64,000 nucleotides of DNA from Nocardia vinacea NBRC 16497 (GCF_000308835.1 NZ_BAGN01000419.1:1-64000); one strand, 5' to 3'. Counted from the first letter of the stretch, positions 52,951 to 62,740 are shown. A program made the numbers and translations. The notes: generated by a model not told the origin, from the sequence alone.

Positions 52951-53313
52951 TCAGTCCTGGTGGCGGGTGGTCACGGATGTGCTGGGATGGTCGTGCAGGA
53001 ATCTTGGTACGACCATCCGCCAGGCGTCGACGATCAATTCGCGCATCTCGTGCTCGTCGATCGCGGCCATCCAGCATTCGACCCAGTTGTAGCGTTGATC
53101 CGATGGTCGTGGCAGCCGGAATTTCTTCGGTTCGGCGGCGATGAGCGTCGCACGCTCGGCTTTGGGAAAGGCGAAGCCCATCACGGTTTCGTCTCGGGAG
53201 AAGGCGATATAGACGATCCGCCCGACGCGGAACTTGGTGCGGTCTCGTACGAGCGTCTCGTAGGAGCGAGGCAAGGTAAGCGCTAGTTCGCGCACATTCT
53301 CGACGGTCACCAT
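52951..53313 (-). CDS. MmcQ/YjbR-family protein
   Basis: A 120-residue YjbR-fold protein: ELALTLPRSYETLVRDRTKF, RVGRIVYIAFSRDETVMGF, FPKAERATLIAAEPKKF, WMAAIDEHEMRELIVDAWR. The family is often called DNA-binding, without firm proof. ATG 53313 (MVTVENVREL) fits the family start. It converges with the glycosyltransferase; 52762-52950 shows no gene. Confidence 0.83.
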   Translation of the reverse strand: MVTVENVRELALTLPRSYETLVRDRTKFRVGRIVYIAFSRDETVMGFAFPKAERATLIAAEPKKFRLPRPSDQRYNWVECWMAAIDEHEMRELIVDAWRMVVPRFLHDHPSTSVTTRHQD

Positions 53314-53513
53314 AGCCCGATACTGGCATCTGGCACCGACACTGTTGCACGTTGAGCAACAACGGATCTGGGCCGTCAGCAAATTCCTTTAGGTGACGAC
53401 TGAACTCGTCGGCCACTGCGGAACTTCGTCTCCACGGGAATCCCATCCTGGTTGATCGATGGTGCACGATGGCCGTGGTCGAGCGAATGACCCGAGCAGG
53501 CTGTCGCTCGTGG

Positions 53514-54881
53514 TTACGTTGTATCGAGCTTGCTCGCTTTCACGGCAACCCAGGCGAGATTGTCGTGCACGATGTCGCTGTGTGCGCCGAACGGTGGTTT
53601 CCCCTTCATTACGGTATTGGACGCGTCGATATTGATCAGCTTGCCGGTGGCGAACGGATAGTCGTCGCCTACGCCGCCTAGCTCGGCCTCGGCTGCGTCG
53701 AACGCGCCGACTGCGCCCATCGCGGTCCACGGATTGTCACCGTGCGCGCCTGCGCTGTTGTCTCCCGCGACCTTCGACGCAAGCGGGTAGAAGTTGCCCA
53801 AAGCTCCGTCGTGGTTGGAGTAGCAGACCGATATCGGCCCGTCCACTCGGCTGGATCGTCCGGCCAGACCGCCGCTGCGCTGCGAATCGTTCGAATCGAA
53901 CGGCAGTGGATCCGCGAATGCGAAGCTCGAGAACGCGCCCTGCAGCAGCGTCACAGACTTCACCGGAGACGGAGTCGGCCCGTCGCCGAGTCCCGCAAGG
54001 GCATACGACACGACCCGGGCGCCGAAGCTGTGGCCGATCAGGTTCACCCGCAGGCTCGGGAATTCCCGATTCAGCCGTGCCAGCAGCGGTCCCAGGCCAT
54101 TCTCGCCGACGACACCGGCGCGGTTCTTCATCTGCCAGTACGTCAGGGCCCGTAGCGCCTCCTTGGCGCCGCGTAGCACTTTGACAAACCTGTCACCGAA
54201 TCCGGCAGCACCACCCGCCGTCGAATCGAGGTCGACGCCCGATCTCATCAGCTCCATCGCGAAGTCCTCGAACACGTCCGACGCATCGTTTTCTGTGCTG
54301 AGCATCGGTGGAATCCCGGTGTCGGTGTTGTCGTCCGGGCCTTCGCTGTCGGCATTTCCAGGAAATGTGGCGATGCTGAACTCGCGCATCTGGCGAAACA
54401 GCTCATCGATGGTGCGGCGGTCCGGCCCTTCGGTTTCCAGCAGTTCGGCAATCCGCTCGAGCTGTTGCGCCCCGTCCGGAAAGGTCGCCTTCAATATCTG
54501 CAGGGTGTCGGTATCGAGTGCCGGTGATCCAGCGGGAACAGATTCCCGGCGGCTTGTCGCGGCGGCTCCGGTGGGTGCTGCGGCAGGCGCGAAGTCCTCG
54601 ATCGGTTCGTCGGTCCAGCGTTCGGAAGGCCAGACCACGCCCGCGTAGCCGATCCGGCGCGTCGTGGCGCGCGGCAAGGCGTCGAACTTTCCGAACCATC
54701 GCTGATACAGATCGACCGCTTTACTCCGGTCGTTGTTCCAGCCGTGCGAGAACACCATCAGGTCGGTGACGTCCCGCTCGCGGACGCCCGCGACAAGTGC
54801 ATCCGCACCGACCGAGTCGACATCGCCGTCCTTGTCGAACGTAACGATCCAAAGTGGCTTGTCGCCAACAAATTCCGGCAT
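53514..54881 (-). CDS. Alpha/beta hydrolase in an operon with a subtilase
   Basis: A 455-residue protein. N-terminal DLMVFSHGWNND is an oxyanion-loop region, the nucleophile elbow is NLIGHSFGARVVSYAL, and a late acid/His pair is likely in SNHDGALG and HSDIVHDNLAW. A variable acidic insert (about residues 95-200) separates strands. It has no signal peptide. It lies 25 bases downstream of the subtilase, forming a two-gene unit. The substrate is unknown; it may be an effector or a partner of the protease. Confidence 0.75.
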   Translation of the reverse strand: MPEFVGDKPLWIVTFDKDGDVDSVGADALVAGVRERDVTDLMVFSHGWNNDRSKAVDLYQRWFGKFDALPRATTRRIGYAGVVWPSERWTDEPIEDFAPAAAPTGAAATSRRESVPAGSPALDTDTLQILKATFPDGAQQLERIAELLETEGPDRRTIDELFRQMREFSIATFPGNADSEGPDDNTDTGIPPMLSTENDASDVFEDFAMELMRSGVDLDSTAGGAAGFGDRFVKVLRGAKEALRALTYWQMKNRAGVVGENGLGPLLARLNREFPSLRVNLIGHSFGARVVSYALAGLGDGPTPSPVKSVTLLQGAFSSFAFADPLPFDSNDSQRSGGLAGRSSRVDGPISVCYSNHDGALGNFYPLASKVAGDNSAGAHGDNPWTAMGAVGAFDAAEAELGGVGDDYPFATGKLINIDASNTVMKGKPPFGAHSDIVHDNLAWVAVKASKLDTT

Positions 54882-54906
54882 TGTTCCTACTCCTTCGTCG
54901 CTGGGT

Positions 54907-56871
54907 TCAGACGGATTGAAGGGCTCGCATCAGGTCGACGAGTCCGCCGCCTTCGAGATAACGATCGCGACCCAGCGGCGTGGCCGAGTCGACGAAGATC
55001 CGCTTGACCGATTCGGGGTCGCCGATGAATTCGTGCCGGACCGAGAGGAACGCAGCGATGGCGCCCGAGACGTGTGGGGCGGCCATACTGGTACCGCTCT
55101 GCTCGATATACACGGCCGCGCCTTCCTCGCGTCTCCCCAGCGATCGAAACGCATCCGCACCGAGCCTTCCCGCGGCAGCCGATGTGATCCGTTCGCCCGG
55201 CGCGACCAGGTCCGGCTTCATCCGCCCGTCGCCGGTCGGCCCCCGCGACGAGAAGTAGGAGATTCCATAGGTATGCGGCGCGTCGCGGTGCGTCGAACCG
55301 ACCGTGACCGCACGGTTGGCGTTTCCCGGATCATTGATCGTCATTCCGGTGCTGAACCGGGTCGGGGCGTTCGCGTCCTCGACGAAGAGCTTGACGAACG
55401 CCGAGTTGCCTGCCGCGACGACGACGATGACACCGCTGCGGACGAGGTTGTCGACCGCGACGCACAACGGGCTGTTCCCGCACGCGTACCACTCGGGATC
55501 GAATCCGTAACCGAGACTGAGGTTTACGCCGTGGATACGGGGCGACTGTTCGCTCGCCGCGTTGACCTTTCGCACGTATGACAGCGCTTGGATCACCCGC
55601 CCGACCCGCGCCTTTTCATCGCCCTTCGTGCCGAGAACCTTGAGACTCACGAGCCTTGCTCGCGGCGCGATCCCGGAAAGGCGCGCGGGCTCGACACCGG
55701 TGCGCCTGCGCAGCTCCGCGCCGTCGGCGGTATTGTACCGGTTCTCGGTGACGACAACCTTTTTCGTCCATCCATCGAGTCCACCGGCGATGATTCCGGC
55801 GACATGAGTGCCGTGTCCCTCGTCGTCGAGGAGCGCACCGTCACGTATGGGAGGCCCGTCTCCCGGGCACGTGCGATGCAGATCGCGCACCGACGGGTGG
55901 CTGAGGGTCGCGCTGGCGCGGAAATGCGGATGGCCTTGGTCTATGCCCGAATCCACGACTGCCCAGACGATTCCCTCGCCGTAGGCATTGAACGATCGTT
56001 GTGCGGCTTCGGCCTTGATCGTCGCGAAGGACTGGTCGATCTGACCGTGGATCTCGAAGTCCGGCCAGATGCGGTGCATTGCCCGGGCCGAGGTATCCAA
56101 GGCCACGGCATCCGCGGCCACCAGCCCCTCGATCTGGTCCGGGAACAACCGTCCCGTCGCGTACTCGTCGGTGAGGCGGTACGGAACACCGGGACCCGCG
56201 ACGAGTTTCCAGAGCTCTTTGAGCCGATTGAACGCGGCATTGCGGCCGCGGTGGTAGCTCGAGTTGAGCTCGACCATGACCGATATCGGATCGTCCGATC
56301 CGGCAGGCGCCGCGGTACGCGCCTTGGCCGATCGGGCGTGTTCCGTTCTACGTGTCTCGAGACGAGTGCGCAATGGAGGAGCAACGACGCCCGCGACCGG
56401 GAACCTGCCCGGCACGCCGTTCGCCGGCATCTGCCCCTGCGCCGGCACGTAGGCAGCCGCGCTCGCGACTGCGTCGGGCGCGGCGCTCCGGCCGGCCGCG
56501 GTGAGCTCGATTGATGCCCCGTCCACAACGAGTCCTTCGCCACGAAGCCCGCTCAGCGCAGCGGAGACCGCAAGCCACCACATCGGTTCGCCTGCCATCG
56601 AATCGCGTTCGCCTGCCTCGAACTTGGCGGCGAACCGCGCGGCGACCATTGTCAGCAACTTCTTCTGGTTCACCGTTTTGCCCGGGGGCACCGTGTCGAG
56701 GACCGATAGCACCCTGTTTTTCCAGACGTCGATGTCACTAGCCATGGCTCCGGCCCCCGCATGTCGTTCTGAGATCCGCACCATGATTTTCCAGTCGCCA
56801 TCGTCCCTGGTCACGGGTAGTTCGCTACTCGAATCTCGCGATGCGGCCACTCGCTGTGGATGCGCATTCAT
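54907..56871 (-). CDS. Subtilisin-like (S8) serine protease with N-terminal extra domain
   Basis: A 654-residue S8 peptidase with the full triad: Asp in AVVDSGIDQGHPHF, His in DEGHGTHVAGII, Ser in EQSGTSMAAPHVSG. Before it, about 130-200 residues carry a helical winged-helix-like region (VPPGKTVNQKKLLTMVAARF; AALSGLRGEGLVVDG) and a propeptide-like middle. There is no signal peptide, so it acts in the cytosol. The 5' end is unclear: ATG 56745 (MASDIDVWK) is also plausible. It is operonic with the hydrolase at 53514. Confidence 0.85.
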   Translation of the reverse strand: MNAHPQRVAASRDSSSELPVTRDDGDWKIMVRISERHAGAGAMASDIDVWKNRVLSVLDTVPPGKTVNQKKLLTMVAARFAAKFEAGERDSMAGEPMWWLAVSAALSGLRGEGLVVDGASIELTAAGRSAAPDAVASAAAYVPAQGQMPANGVPGRFPVAGVVAPPLRTRLETRRTEHARSAKARTAAPAGSDDPISVMVELNSSYHRGRNAAFNRLKELWKLVAGPGVPYRLTDEYATGRLFPDQIEGLVAADAVALDTSARAMHRIWPDFEIHGQIDQSFATIKAEAAQRSFNAYGEGIVWAVVDSGIDQGHPHFRASATLSHPSVRDLHRTCPGDGPPIRDGALLDDEGHGTHVAGIIAGGLDGWTKKVVVTENRYNTADGAELRRRTGVEPARLSGIAPRARLVSLKVLGTKGDEKARVGRVIQALSYVRKVNAASEQSPRIHGVNLSLGYGFDPEWYACGNSPLCVAVDNLVRSGVIVVVAAGNSAFVKLFVEDANAPTRFSTGMTINDPGNANRAVTVGSTHRDAPHTYGISYFSSRGPTGDGRMKPDLVAPGERITSAAAGRLGADAFRSLGRREEGAAVYIEQSGTSMAAPHVSGAIAAFLSVRHEFIGDPESVKRIFVDSATPLGRDRYLEGGGLVDLMRALQSV

Positions 56872-56996
56872 ACCGGCGCACTCCGGCTCGAGGCGGACGC
56901 CGAAACCGCTTGGTGAGTTTCGTCAGCGGGCGAGACCGGATTCAGTTGTGGCGATCATGCGGCGGCGTGCCTTCCACCTGACTCATCCGGTCGGCT

Positions 56997-57836
56997 GTGG
57001 GCGAGTCGTGCCGGGATAGGTCGATCGACCGATGTGGGCGGACCCGGGCAGCGTTCACCATCACCCGCGCCGCCTACGACCTCGAACTGCACGGCCGCAC
57101 CGACGACGCCCGACAGGCGTTGCAGATGGCGCTGTCGGCGGCGAATACGGCTGACCAGATCGCTTTCTGCCGCTACCACATCGGCGAGCTGGCGTTCAAC
57201 ACCGGAAACCTCGACGATGCCGAAATCAATTACCGCGCTGGTCTTCTCGCGAACCCGGACAACGCGGCGCTGCAGCAGGGCATGGCCAAGGTATACGCCG
57301 CCCGCGGCGACCTCGACCAAGCGATCGCGCAATATACGGCGCTGACCGAACGAGCACCGCTGCCGGAGTACCTGATCGAGTTGGGTGAGCTGTTCGATGC
57401 CGCGGGCCGATCCGACGAGGCGGCCGCCAGGTATCGGGAGACCGCTGACCAGCTCGGCAGGCTCGCGGCGCAGGGTGCCACCGAGTATGTCGACGCCGCC
57501 CAGCTCGCCGCCGAACACGGCGACCCGGGCGAGGCGGTGCGGCTGGCACAGCTGGAATTCGACCGCCGACAGAGCGTCATCACCTCCGATGTGCTCGCCT
57601 GGTCGCTGCACAAGGCGGGCCGCGACTCCGAAGCGATCGGCTACGCCGATCGTGCGGCATCACTCGGCTGGCGGAGCGCGACTCTTGCTTACCATCACGG
57701 CATGATCCTCGCGGCGCTGGGTGAGACCGATCAGGCCGCCGCGGCACTGACCGACGCGCTGCGGATCAACCCCCACTTCTCGCCGCTGCACGCCCCCCGG
57801 GCGCGGCAAGCCCTCGACGCGATACGTGCCCGATGA
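56997..57836 (+). CDS. TPR-repeat protein, probably N-truncated
   Basis: About 255 residues of TPR-like helices (RYHIGELAFNTGNLDDAEIN, GMAKVYAARGDLDQAIAQY, LIELGELFDAAGRSDEAAA, MILAALGETDQAAAALTDAL). The first ~25 residues of the frame do not look coding and no ribosome site is visible, so the 5' end is uncertain or missing; relatives are usually about 400 residues long with a signal peptide. Divergent from the subtilase gene. Confidence 0.6.
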   Translation: MGESCRDRSIDRCGRTRAAFTITRAAYDLELHGRTDDARQALQMALSAANTADQIAFCRYHIGELAFNTGNLDDAEINYRAGLLANPDNAALQQGMAKVYAARGDLDQAIAQYTALTERAPLPEYLIELGELFDAAGRSDEAAARYRETADQLGRLAAQGATEYVDAAQLAAEHGDPGEAVRLAQLEFDRRQSVITSDVLAWSLHKAGRDSEAIGYADRAASLGWRSATLAYHHGMILAALGETDQAAAALTDALRINPHFSPLHAPRARQALDAIRAR

Positions 57837-57970
57837 ACCCGGCCGGGACACACTGGCGTGACGGTGCCACCGAACCCGGATGCTCCCGCCACTGCACCGT
57901 ATGGTCCGGCACACCGCTACGGCGCTGTCCACCGTGACCGGATCGCCGAGGGCGCCCAACAAGCTTGACA

Positions 57971-59614
57971 GTGACTGCGATTCAGATTGAGCCGACCCGC
58001 GATACCGTAGGTGAGGTGACCGGTAGCTCACCTCACCTCGAGATCGGCAAGGAGCGTCGGGGGTCGCCTAACCCAGGTGATGTCGGCCCCGGGTCCATCC
58101 GCGTCACCGAGGTTCTCGCCGCGCTGTCGCTGACGACGGATCTGGCGACCGGTGCGCAGTTCGAGAAGGGATTGGCGACCTGCCTGGTGGCGACCGCCCT
58201 CGCCGAGCGGATCGGCCTGGATCAGACAGACCGGCGCGTCGTCTTCCACGCCGCTCTGCTCGGTGCGATCGGATGTACCAGCCGAGCGTCGGAAAACGCC
58301 GCGTCGTTCGGCGACGATATCGCCTTCCAACAGGCTTACCACGTACTCGACCGCGGGGATGCCTCGGTCTTTGCCGCACAGGTGCAGCAGTTCGGTTCCT
58401 GGGCACCCGGGATCCAGCCGCTGGTGCGGGAACGGCTCGTTACCACGACGCCCGCGCAGGGCTCGGCGGCGGTCCGCTCGGTATGCGAGGTCAGCCGGTC
58501 CCTCGGACCGCGCCTCGGCCTACCGGATGCGGCAGTGGTCGCACTGACCGAGGTCAAGGAACGCTGGGACGGCCTCGGCGCGCCCGAACATATTCAGGGA
58601 GAAGCGATTTCGCTGCCCGGCCGCATTGTGCACGTCGCCGAGCAGGCCGTCCTCGCCGCGGCGGACCGGGGACGTCGCGGCGCGGTTGCCGAGCTGCGAC
58701 GGCGCGCGGGCGGTCATCTCGATCCGGATCTGGTGGACTCGTTCGCTACCGACGCGGTGTGGGATTGTCTCGACGTGCCTGATGTGCTCGCCGCGGTGAT
58801 GCATGCCGAACCCGGCATTCCGCTCTACATCCAGCCCGGCGAGCGGCTGGAGCTTTGTCTGGCATTGGCCATTGTCGTCGACCTGAAAGGCCGCTGGCTG
58901 CTCGGGCATTCGGGACATGTGGCCGACCTCGCCTACGGTGCGGCGAAGCTGTCCGGAATGGACACCGCGGATCTCGATACGTTGCGCGCCGCGGCCCTAC
59001 TACACGATATCGGGCGGGCCGGGGTGTCCTCCGCGATCTGGGATCGTCCCGGTCCGCTCGGCCCCGGTGACTGGGAACGCGTTCGGCTGCACACCTATTG
59101 GACCGACCGGGTGCTCCAACGATGCCCCGGCCTGGCCGATCTTCGCGACATCGCGGCGGGCCATCACGAACGTCTCGACGGCAGCGGCTACCACCGCGGG
59201 GTCCGCAGCCACGACCTGTCCCGCTCGGCCCGAATCATTGCCGCCGCCGATGTTTTCGCGGCGCTGACCGAGCCACGGCCGCATCGTCCGGCGTTCTCGC
59301 CCGGCGATGCCGCCCAAATGCTTGTGTCCGAGGCGACGACCGGCAGGCTGGATACGTCTGCCTGCGCCGCGGTCGTGGAGGCGGCGGGGTTGCGCAAGCC
59401 ACGCACGGAATTCCCCTGTGGCCTCACCGAACGCGAGGTGGAGGTCCTGCGGCTGGCGGCACGCGGCCTGTCGAACCGCCTGATCGCAGCAGAACTGGTG
59501 CTATCAGAGCGCACGGTAGGCCATCACCTCGCCCACATCTACGACAAGACCGGCCGGCGCACCCGCGCCGGCGCCGCCGTCTTCGCGATGGAACACGGCC
59601 TGATCCCGGAGTGA
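57971..59614 (+). CDS. HD-domain protein with C-terminal LuxR-type HTH
   Basis: About 547 residues. The N-terminal half resembles the first part of two-HD cyclic-nucleotide-type proteins. About residues 310-430 form an HD domain (ALLHDIGRAGVSS; then HHERLDGSGYHRG, an HD-GYP-like end with GYH for GYP). The last 65 residues are a LuxR HTH (LTEREVEVLRLAARGLSNRL; SERTVGHHLAHIYDKTG). It may couple nucleotide or metabolite turnover to transcription. GTG 57971 (or TTG 57965, or GTG 58016) could start it. An inverted repeat lies at 58010-58037. Confidence 0.8.
   Translation: MTAIQIEPTRDTVGEVTGSSPHLEIGKERRGSPNPGDVGPGSIRVTEVLAALSLTTDLATGAQFEKGLATCLVATALAERIGLDQTDRRVVFHAALLGAIGCTSRASENAASFGDDIAFQQAYHVLDRGDASVFAAQVQQFGSWAPGIQPLVRERLVTTTPAQGSAAVRSVCEVSRSLGPRLGLPDAAVVALTEVKERWDGLGAPEHIQGEAISLPGRIVHVAEQAVLAAADRGRRGAVAELRRRAGGHLDPDLVDSFATDAVWDCLDVPDVLAAVMHAEPGIPLYIQPGERLELCLALAIVVDLKGRWLLGHSGHVADLAYGAAKLSGMDTADLDTLRAAALLHDIGRAGVSSAIWDRPGPLGPGDWERVRLHTYWTDRVLQRCPGLADLRDIAAGHHERLDGSGYHRGVRSHDLSRSARIIAAADVFAALTEPRPHRPAFSPGDAAQMLVSEATTGRLDTSACAAVVEAAGLRKPRTEFPCGLTEREVEVLRLAARGLSNRLIAAELVLSERTVGHHLAHIYDKTGRRTRAGAAVFAMEHGLIPE
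58010..58037. promoter_or_regulatory. Perfect 10-bp inverted repeat at the HD-LuxR gene start
   Basis: GGTGAGGTGA and TCACCTCACC flank an 8-base loop (CCGGTAGC). It overlaps the possible GTG start at 58016, so it may be an autoregulatory operator or a hairpin hiding the ribosome site. Confidence 0.5.
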
Positions 59615-59667
59615 GCCAGAGTTTCGATCGACGGCCGAACCTCCCACAGCCCGGCCTCGCTACGCAC

Positions 59668-59700
59668 AACGGCCCCGCACCCTGAGGGTGCGGGGCCGTT
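59668..59700. terminator. Bidirectional terminator between the HD-LuxR and cold-shock genes
   Basis: AACGGCCCCGCACCC and GGGTGCGGGGCCGTT form a perfect 15-bp stem with a TGA loop between two converging genes. Confidence 0.88.
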
Positions 59701-59714
59701 CCGAGCTGCGTCGA

Positions 59715-59918
59715 TCAGATAGCGTGGACGTCCTGGGCCTGCGGGCCCTTCTGTCCTTGTCCGACCTCGAACTCCACGCGCTGTCCTTCTTCGAGGGATT
59801 TGAATCCCGAGCCGGATACGGCGGAGAAATGCACGAAGACGTCAGGGCCGCCACCGTCCTGCGCGATAAAACCGAAGCCCTTTTCGGCGTTAAACCACTT
59901 CACACTGCCTTGAGTCAT
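59715..59918 (-). CDS. Cold-shock protein (CspA family)
   Basis: A 67-residue OB-fold nucleic-acid chaperone with both RNA-binding motifs, KGFGFI and VFVHF, and the usual start TQGSVKWFNAEKGFGF. It binds single-stranded RNA/DNA. A long leader upstream (59919 onward) is normal for such genes. Confidence 0.95.
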   Translation of the reverse strand: MTQGSVKWFNAEKGFGFIAQDGGGPDVFVHFSAVSGSGFKSLEEGQRVEFEVGQGQKGPQAQDVHAI

Positions 59919-60737
59919 TGCTTTACTTCATTCTTTTCTGTAGATGAGCCAAGCGGATCACGTCGATTAGCCTGATCTCACCGGACAACCATCCCATGGA
60001 TCTACGGCAGAAACGCAAAGTGTGATCTAACCGACCCTCAGTGCAGGGTGCAGTCGCCGCCTCCCGCGGTAAGCGATGTCTACTACCGCTGCATCGCCCA
60101 CACCCTGGCGCCAGGAAGCCTGGCGCTGGCTTGCAGACCTGCGGTGGCGTGCCGGGTTCCGGCCGACGCGGTCCCGGCGCCGTGCCGAAATCGCCTCGAC
60201 TACGAACACAGCCACGGCAGCGCCTGACGTGGGGGCGCGCCCGCACTTCTGATGGATACCCGATCTCGCTCGGATCCTCAGCGGCGCAACACAATCGTCG
60301 CGAGTCCAGCAGAGTGAGTATCGGTGGCCCGGTGAGCCGGGCCTACTGTCATGAGTGACCTGGCGAGCTCATCGACGTGGGGTCCGGGATCGTTTTCCGC
60401 CAATCGATACCAAAGGCTGACCGCTTCTGTGGCTGGTGCGATGGCCTCTTCGTTGTGGCCTGAAAACCCCAAATTGACACCGAACCCATGGCCGCGTGGA
60501 TGCCGACGAGCGATTACCGGCTATCTCGAATGTGATGGAGGGCCAGTGGTCGATCCGCCCGCGAACGCTGGTCGAAACTCGTTGGCTGACGGACTCGCCC
60601 GGGCCAGTGCAACCAAACCGGTGGTTCAGCAGCGGCTCCGAAAAATCTTCGCGGACAGCGATGACTTCTGCGACGGTGTTCCGTCCTATCTGTTGAACGC
60701 GCTACCAACCCGGCGCAACCGACCAGAAGGGCCAGAA
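59919..60737. other. Intergenic region with a possible TPR remnant
   Basis: Upstream of the cold-shock gene, with no full gene. Open frames are shadows of GC-rich sequence except the TPR-like piece at 60278-60472. Confidence 0.4.
60278..60472 (-). pseudogene. Possible TPR-protein fragment
   Basis: About 60 codons (LGFSGHNEEAIAPATEAVSL, WYRLAENDP, VDELARSLMTVG) look like one and a half TPR units of the kind found in actinobacterial STAND/TPR proteins. There is no usable start (TTG only) and no ribosome site. Confidence 0.35.
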
Positions 60738-61175
60738 ATGACCACCGCCAACCCCTCCGCCGACTTCTCCAACGACGTCACCGACCGTCCTGGCAAGGTC
60801 CGCAACCGCGCCCTGTGGACCCTGCAGATCCTGCTCGGCCTGTTCTTCATCATCGCTTCCGGCGGGCCGAAGCTCGTTATGCCGAACGCCTTGATGGACA
60901 ACGCCCCCGAGAATCTGACCATCCCCCTCGGGCTGCTCATCTTCATCGGAGTTGCGGAGGTCGCGGGCGGTTTCGGCTTGATGGTGCCACGGCTCAGTGC
61001 CCTGGCTGCGGCGGGTCTGTCCGTTCTCACCGTGCTCGCCGCCGCGACGCAGGCTTTCATCGCCGACAAGCCCTCGATGGGGATCTTCCCGCTGGTGCTC
61101 GCCGCGATCTTCGCCTGGATCGCCTACCAGCGCCGCGCCACCATCACCGATCTGCGCACCTCGCTGTCGCGATGA
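60738..61175 (+). CDS. DoxX-family membrane protein
   Basis: A 145-residue four-span DoxX-like protein: LWTLQILLGLFFIIASGGPK, LGLLIFIGVAEVAGGFGLMV, LVLAAIFAWIAYQRR. ATG 60738 has AGAAGGGCCAGAA upstream; the longer frame lacks family sequence. It differs clearly from the 23462 member. Confidence 0.87.
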   Translation: MTTANPSADFSNDVTDRPGKVRNRALWTLQILLGLFFIIASGGPKLVMPNALMDNAPENLTIPLGLLIFIGVAEVAGGFGLMVPRLSALAAAGLSVLTVLAAATQAFIADKPSMGIFPLVLAAIFAWIAYQRRATITDLRTSLSR

Positions 61176-61341
61176 CACACCCATACCTACGACCGGCGAT
61201 CGGTGGCCCACCACCGATCGCCGGTCCTGCCTTCTCGCCATCGATCGCCGGTCGGGTTGGCGGCGATCGATCCAGCGACAATCTGGTCCGAGCGGCGGTG
61301 ACGGTCGCACTCGAGCGCTGGCTGGGGCGGTTGAAGGGGCG

Positions 61342-61893
61342 TTAGTCGGCTACGTAACGCAGCATCACCACCTTGTTGAAGTGCTTCGTCTCGGCCAGCC
61401 GGAGCTGGATTCGCTTGTCCAGCAACGGGAACAGCGGCGTGCCGCCGCCGACGACCACCGGATAGACGAACAGCCAGTACTCGTCGATGAGCCCGTGCGG
61501 CATCAGCGAGGCCGCGATTTCCGCGCCGCCGACCTCCATCACGCCGTCGCCCCCGGCCTTCAGCCCGCGGACCTCCTCGACCGCGTTCTCGCTGATCAGG
61601 GTGCTGTTCCAGTGGACCTCGGTGAGCGTCCTGGAGAAGACGACCTTGGGCTTGTCGGTCCAGAGCCGGCCGAACTCGCGCTCGATGCGCGGGGCGTCCT
61701 CGGGGACGTGCGGCCAGTACTGGGCCATCAGCTCATACAGGCGACGACCGTGCAGCGAGACTTCGATCTCGCGGTAGCGGTCGTTGTGGAACTGGTGCAG
61801 CTCCTCGTCCGGGTTCGTCCAGTCGATGCTGCCGTCGCGGTCGTTGACGTAGCCGTCCAGGGACACGCCGAACGAATAGATCAGTTTCCTCAT
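61342..61893 (-). CDS. DHFR/RibD C-terminal-fold reductase
   Basis: A 183-residue protein of the YwjB/RibD-C group: SFGVSLDGYVNDRDGSIDW, GRRLYELMAQYWP, then VGGAEIAASLMPHGLIDEYW and VYPVVVGGGTPLF. These are NADPH-binding reductases of mostly unknown substrate. GGAGG lies 12 bases before ATG 61893. It converges with DoxX. Confidence 0.9.
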   Translation of the reverse strand: MRKLIYSFGVSLDGYVNDRDGSIDWTNPDEELHQFHNDRYREIEVSLHGRRLYELMAQYWPHVPEDAPRIEREFGRLWTDKPKVVFSRTLTEVHWNSTLISENAVEEVRGLKAGGDGVMEVGGAEIAASLMPHGLIDEYWLFVYPVVVGGGTPLFPLLDKRIQLRLAETKHFNKVVMLRYVAD

Positions 61894-62401
61894 GACTGAG
61901 TAGACCTCCCGGCCGCGCAGAACTCATCGGACGCCGACGAGACAAGTACTGCGGAACGATTGACAGCGAAAAGCTTCCCTTGATGCGGTCCGAGCACGTC
62001 CCAACGTTGTCATCGAGGAGATACGCCCAAATGTGCCTGATCAGGTGACTGATCTCCGATTTCGCTAGGTGTCAAGCGGCGGCAGGGTTTGGGGTTCGGG
62101 GAGGGAATCGCCGAAGGCTTTGACCGGGGTAGGTTTGGCGGGTTTACAGACAGCAGGAGAGCTGTCCGAGCACCTTGTTGAACAGGTGATCGGCGGTGTC
62201 ACCGGCGTCGGCGAGCAATTCGGCCAGCTCGGTGAACCCGTTGGGTCATCGCTGATTCCCGACTCCGCCCGTGGCCAGCGGTGCTCAGCGCAAGTCGTAT
62301 AGCGCTCACGCAGCCTCTTCTTCAGCTCGAGCTGGTGTGATTGCGCAAAATGTCTCTCGGACTGTCCCTGCGATCTCGTAGCACTACGAACGGAATCCGA
62401 T
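61894..62401. other. Intergenic region without a recognisable gene
   Basis: About 0.5 kb. The only suggestive piece is a minus-strand stretch near 62144-62247 (FTELAELLADAGDTADHLFN) bounded by stops and with no start. It marks the boundary to the right-edge operon. Confidence 0.4.
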
Positions 62402-62710
62402 ATGCCCGAATGGAGTTGGGACACCGAATCGTTCGCCGCGCAAGAACGACTTCCATCGCTTTCGCCCTGGCATCAGCGACAGCTACAACTCGGACGAGCT
62501 CGGCCCCTCCACAGCCGCATCGACGCCATCGACGCCGTGCAGTGGTACGACATACCGACGACGGGCCGCTACACCAAAACCCGCACTACCCACATCACTA
62601 TCCGCCCCACGGCAGTAACGGATTTGGCCACCATATTCACGACTTGGATTGACCGAGCAAGAATTCGCCAGCAGGACACCGACGAGCAATTTGCCCACGG
62701 GACCTGGTAA
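62402..62710 (+). CDS. Hypothetical protein at the start of an ESX-like operon
   Basis: A 102-residue polar protein (MPEWSWDTESFAAQ; IDAVQWYDIPTTGRYTKTRT). No family is recognised. Base composition is lower in GC than the rest of the window, as in the following genes. The start is the first ATG in the frame with a weak ribosome site. It shares frame and strand with 62741-63007. Confidence 0.45.
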   Translation: MPEWSWDTESFAAQERLPSLSPWHQRQLQLGRARPLHSRIDAIDAVQWYDIPTTGRYTKTRTTHITIRPTAVTDLATIFTTWIDRARIRQQDTDEQFAHGTW

Positions 62711-62740
62711 GCGCCTGACGAGCCGCGAGAGACCAACCAG

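Noticed and set aside
62144..62247. Short minus-strand helical peptide (FTELAELLADAGDTADHLFN)
   Set aside because: Bounded by stops, about 33 residues, no start codon or ribosome site.
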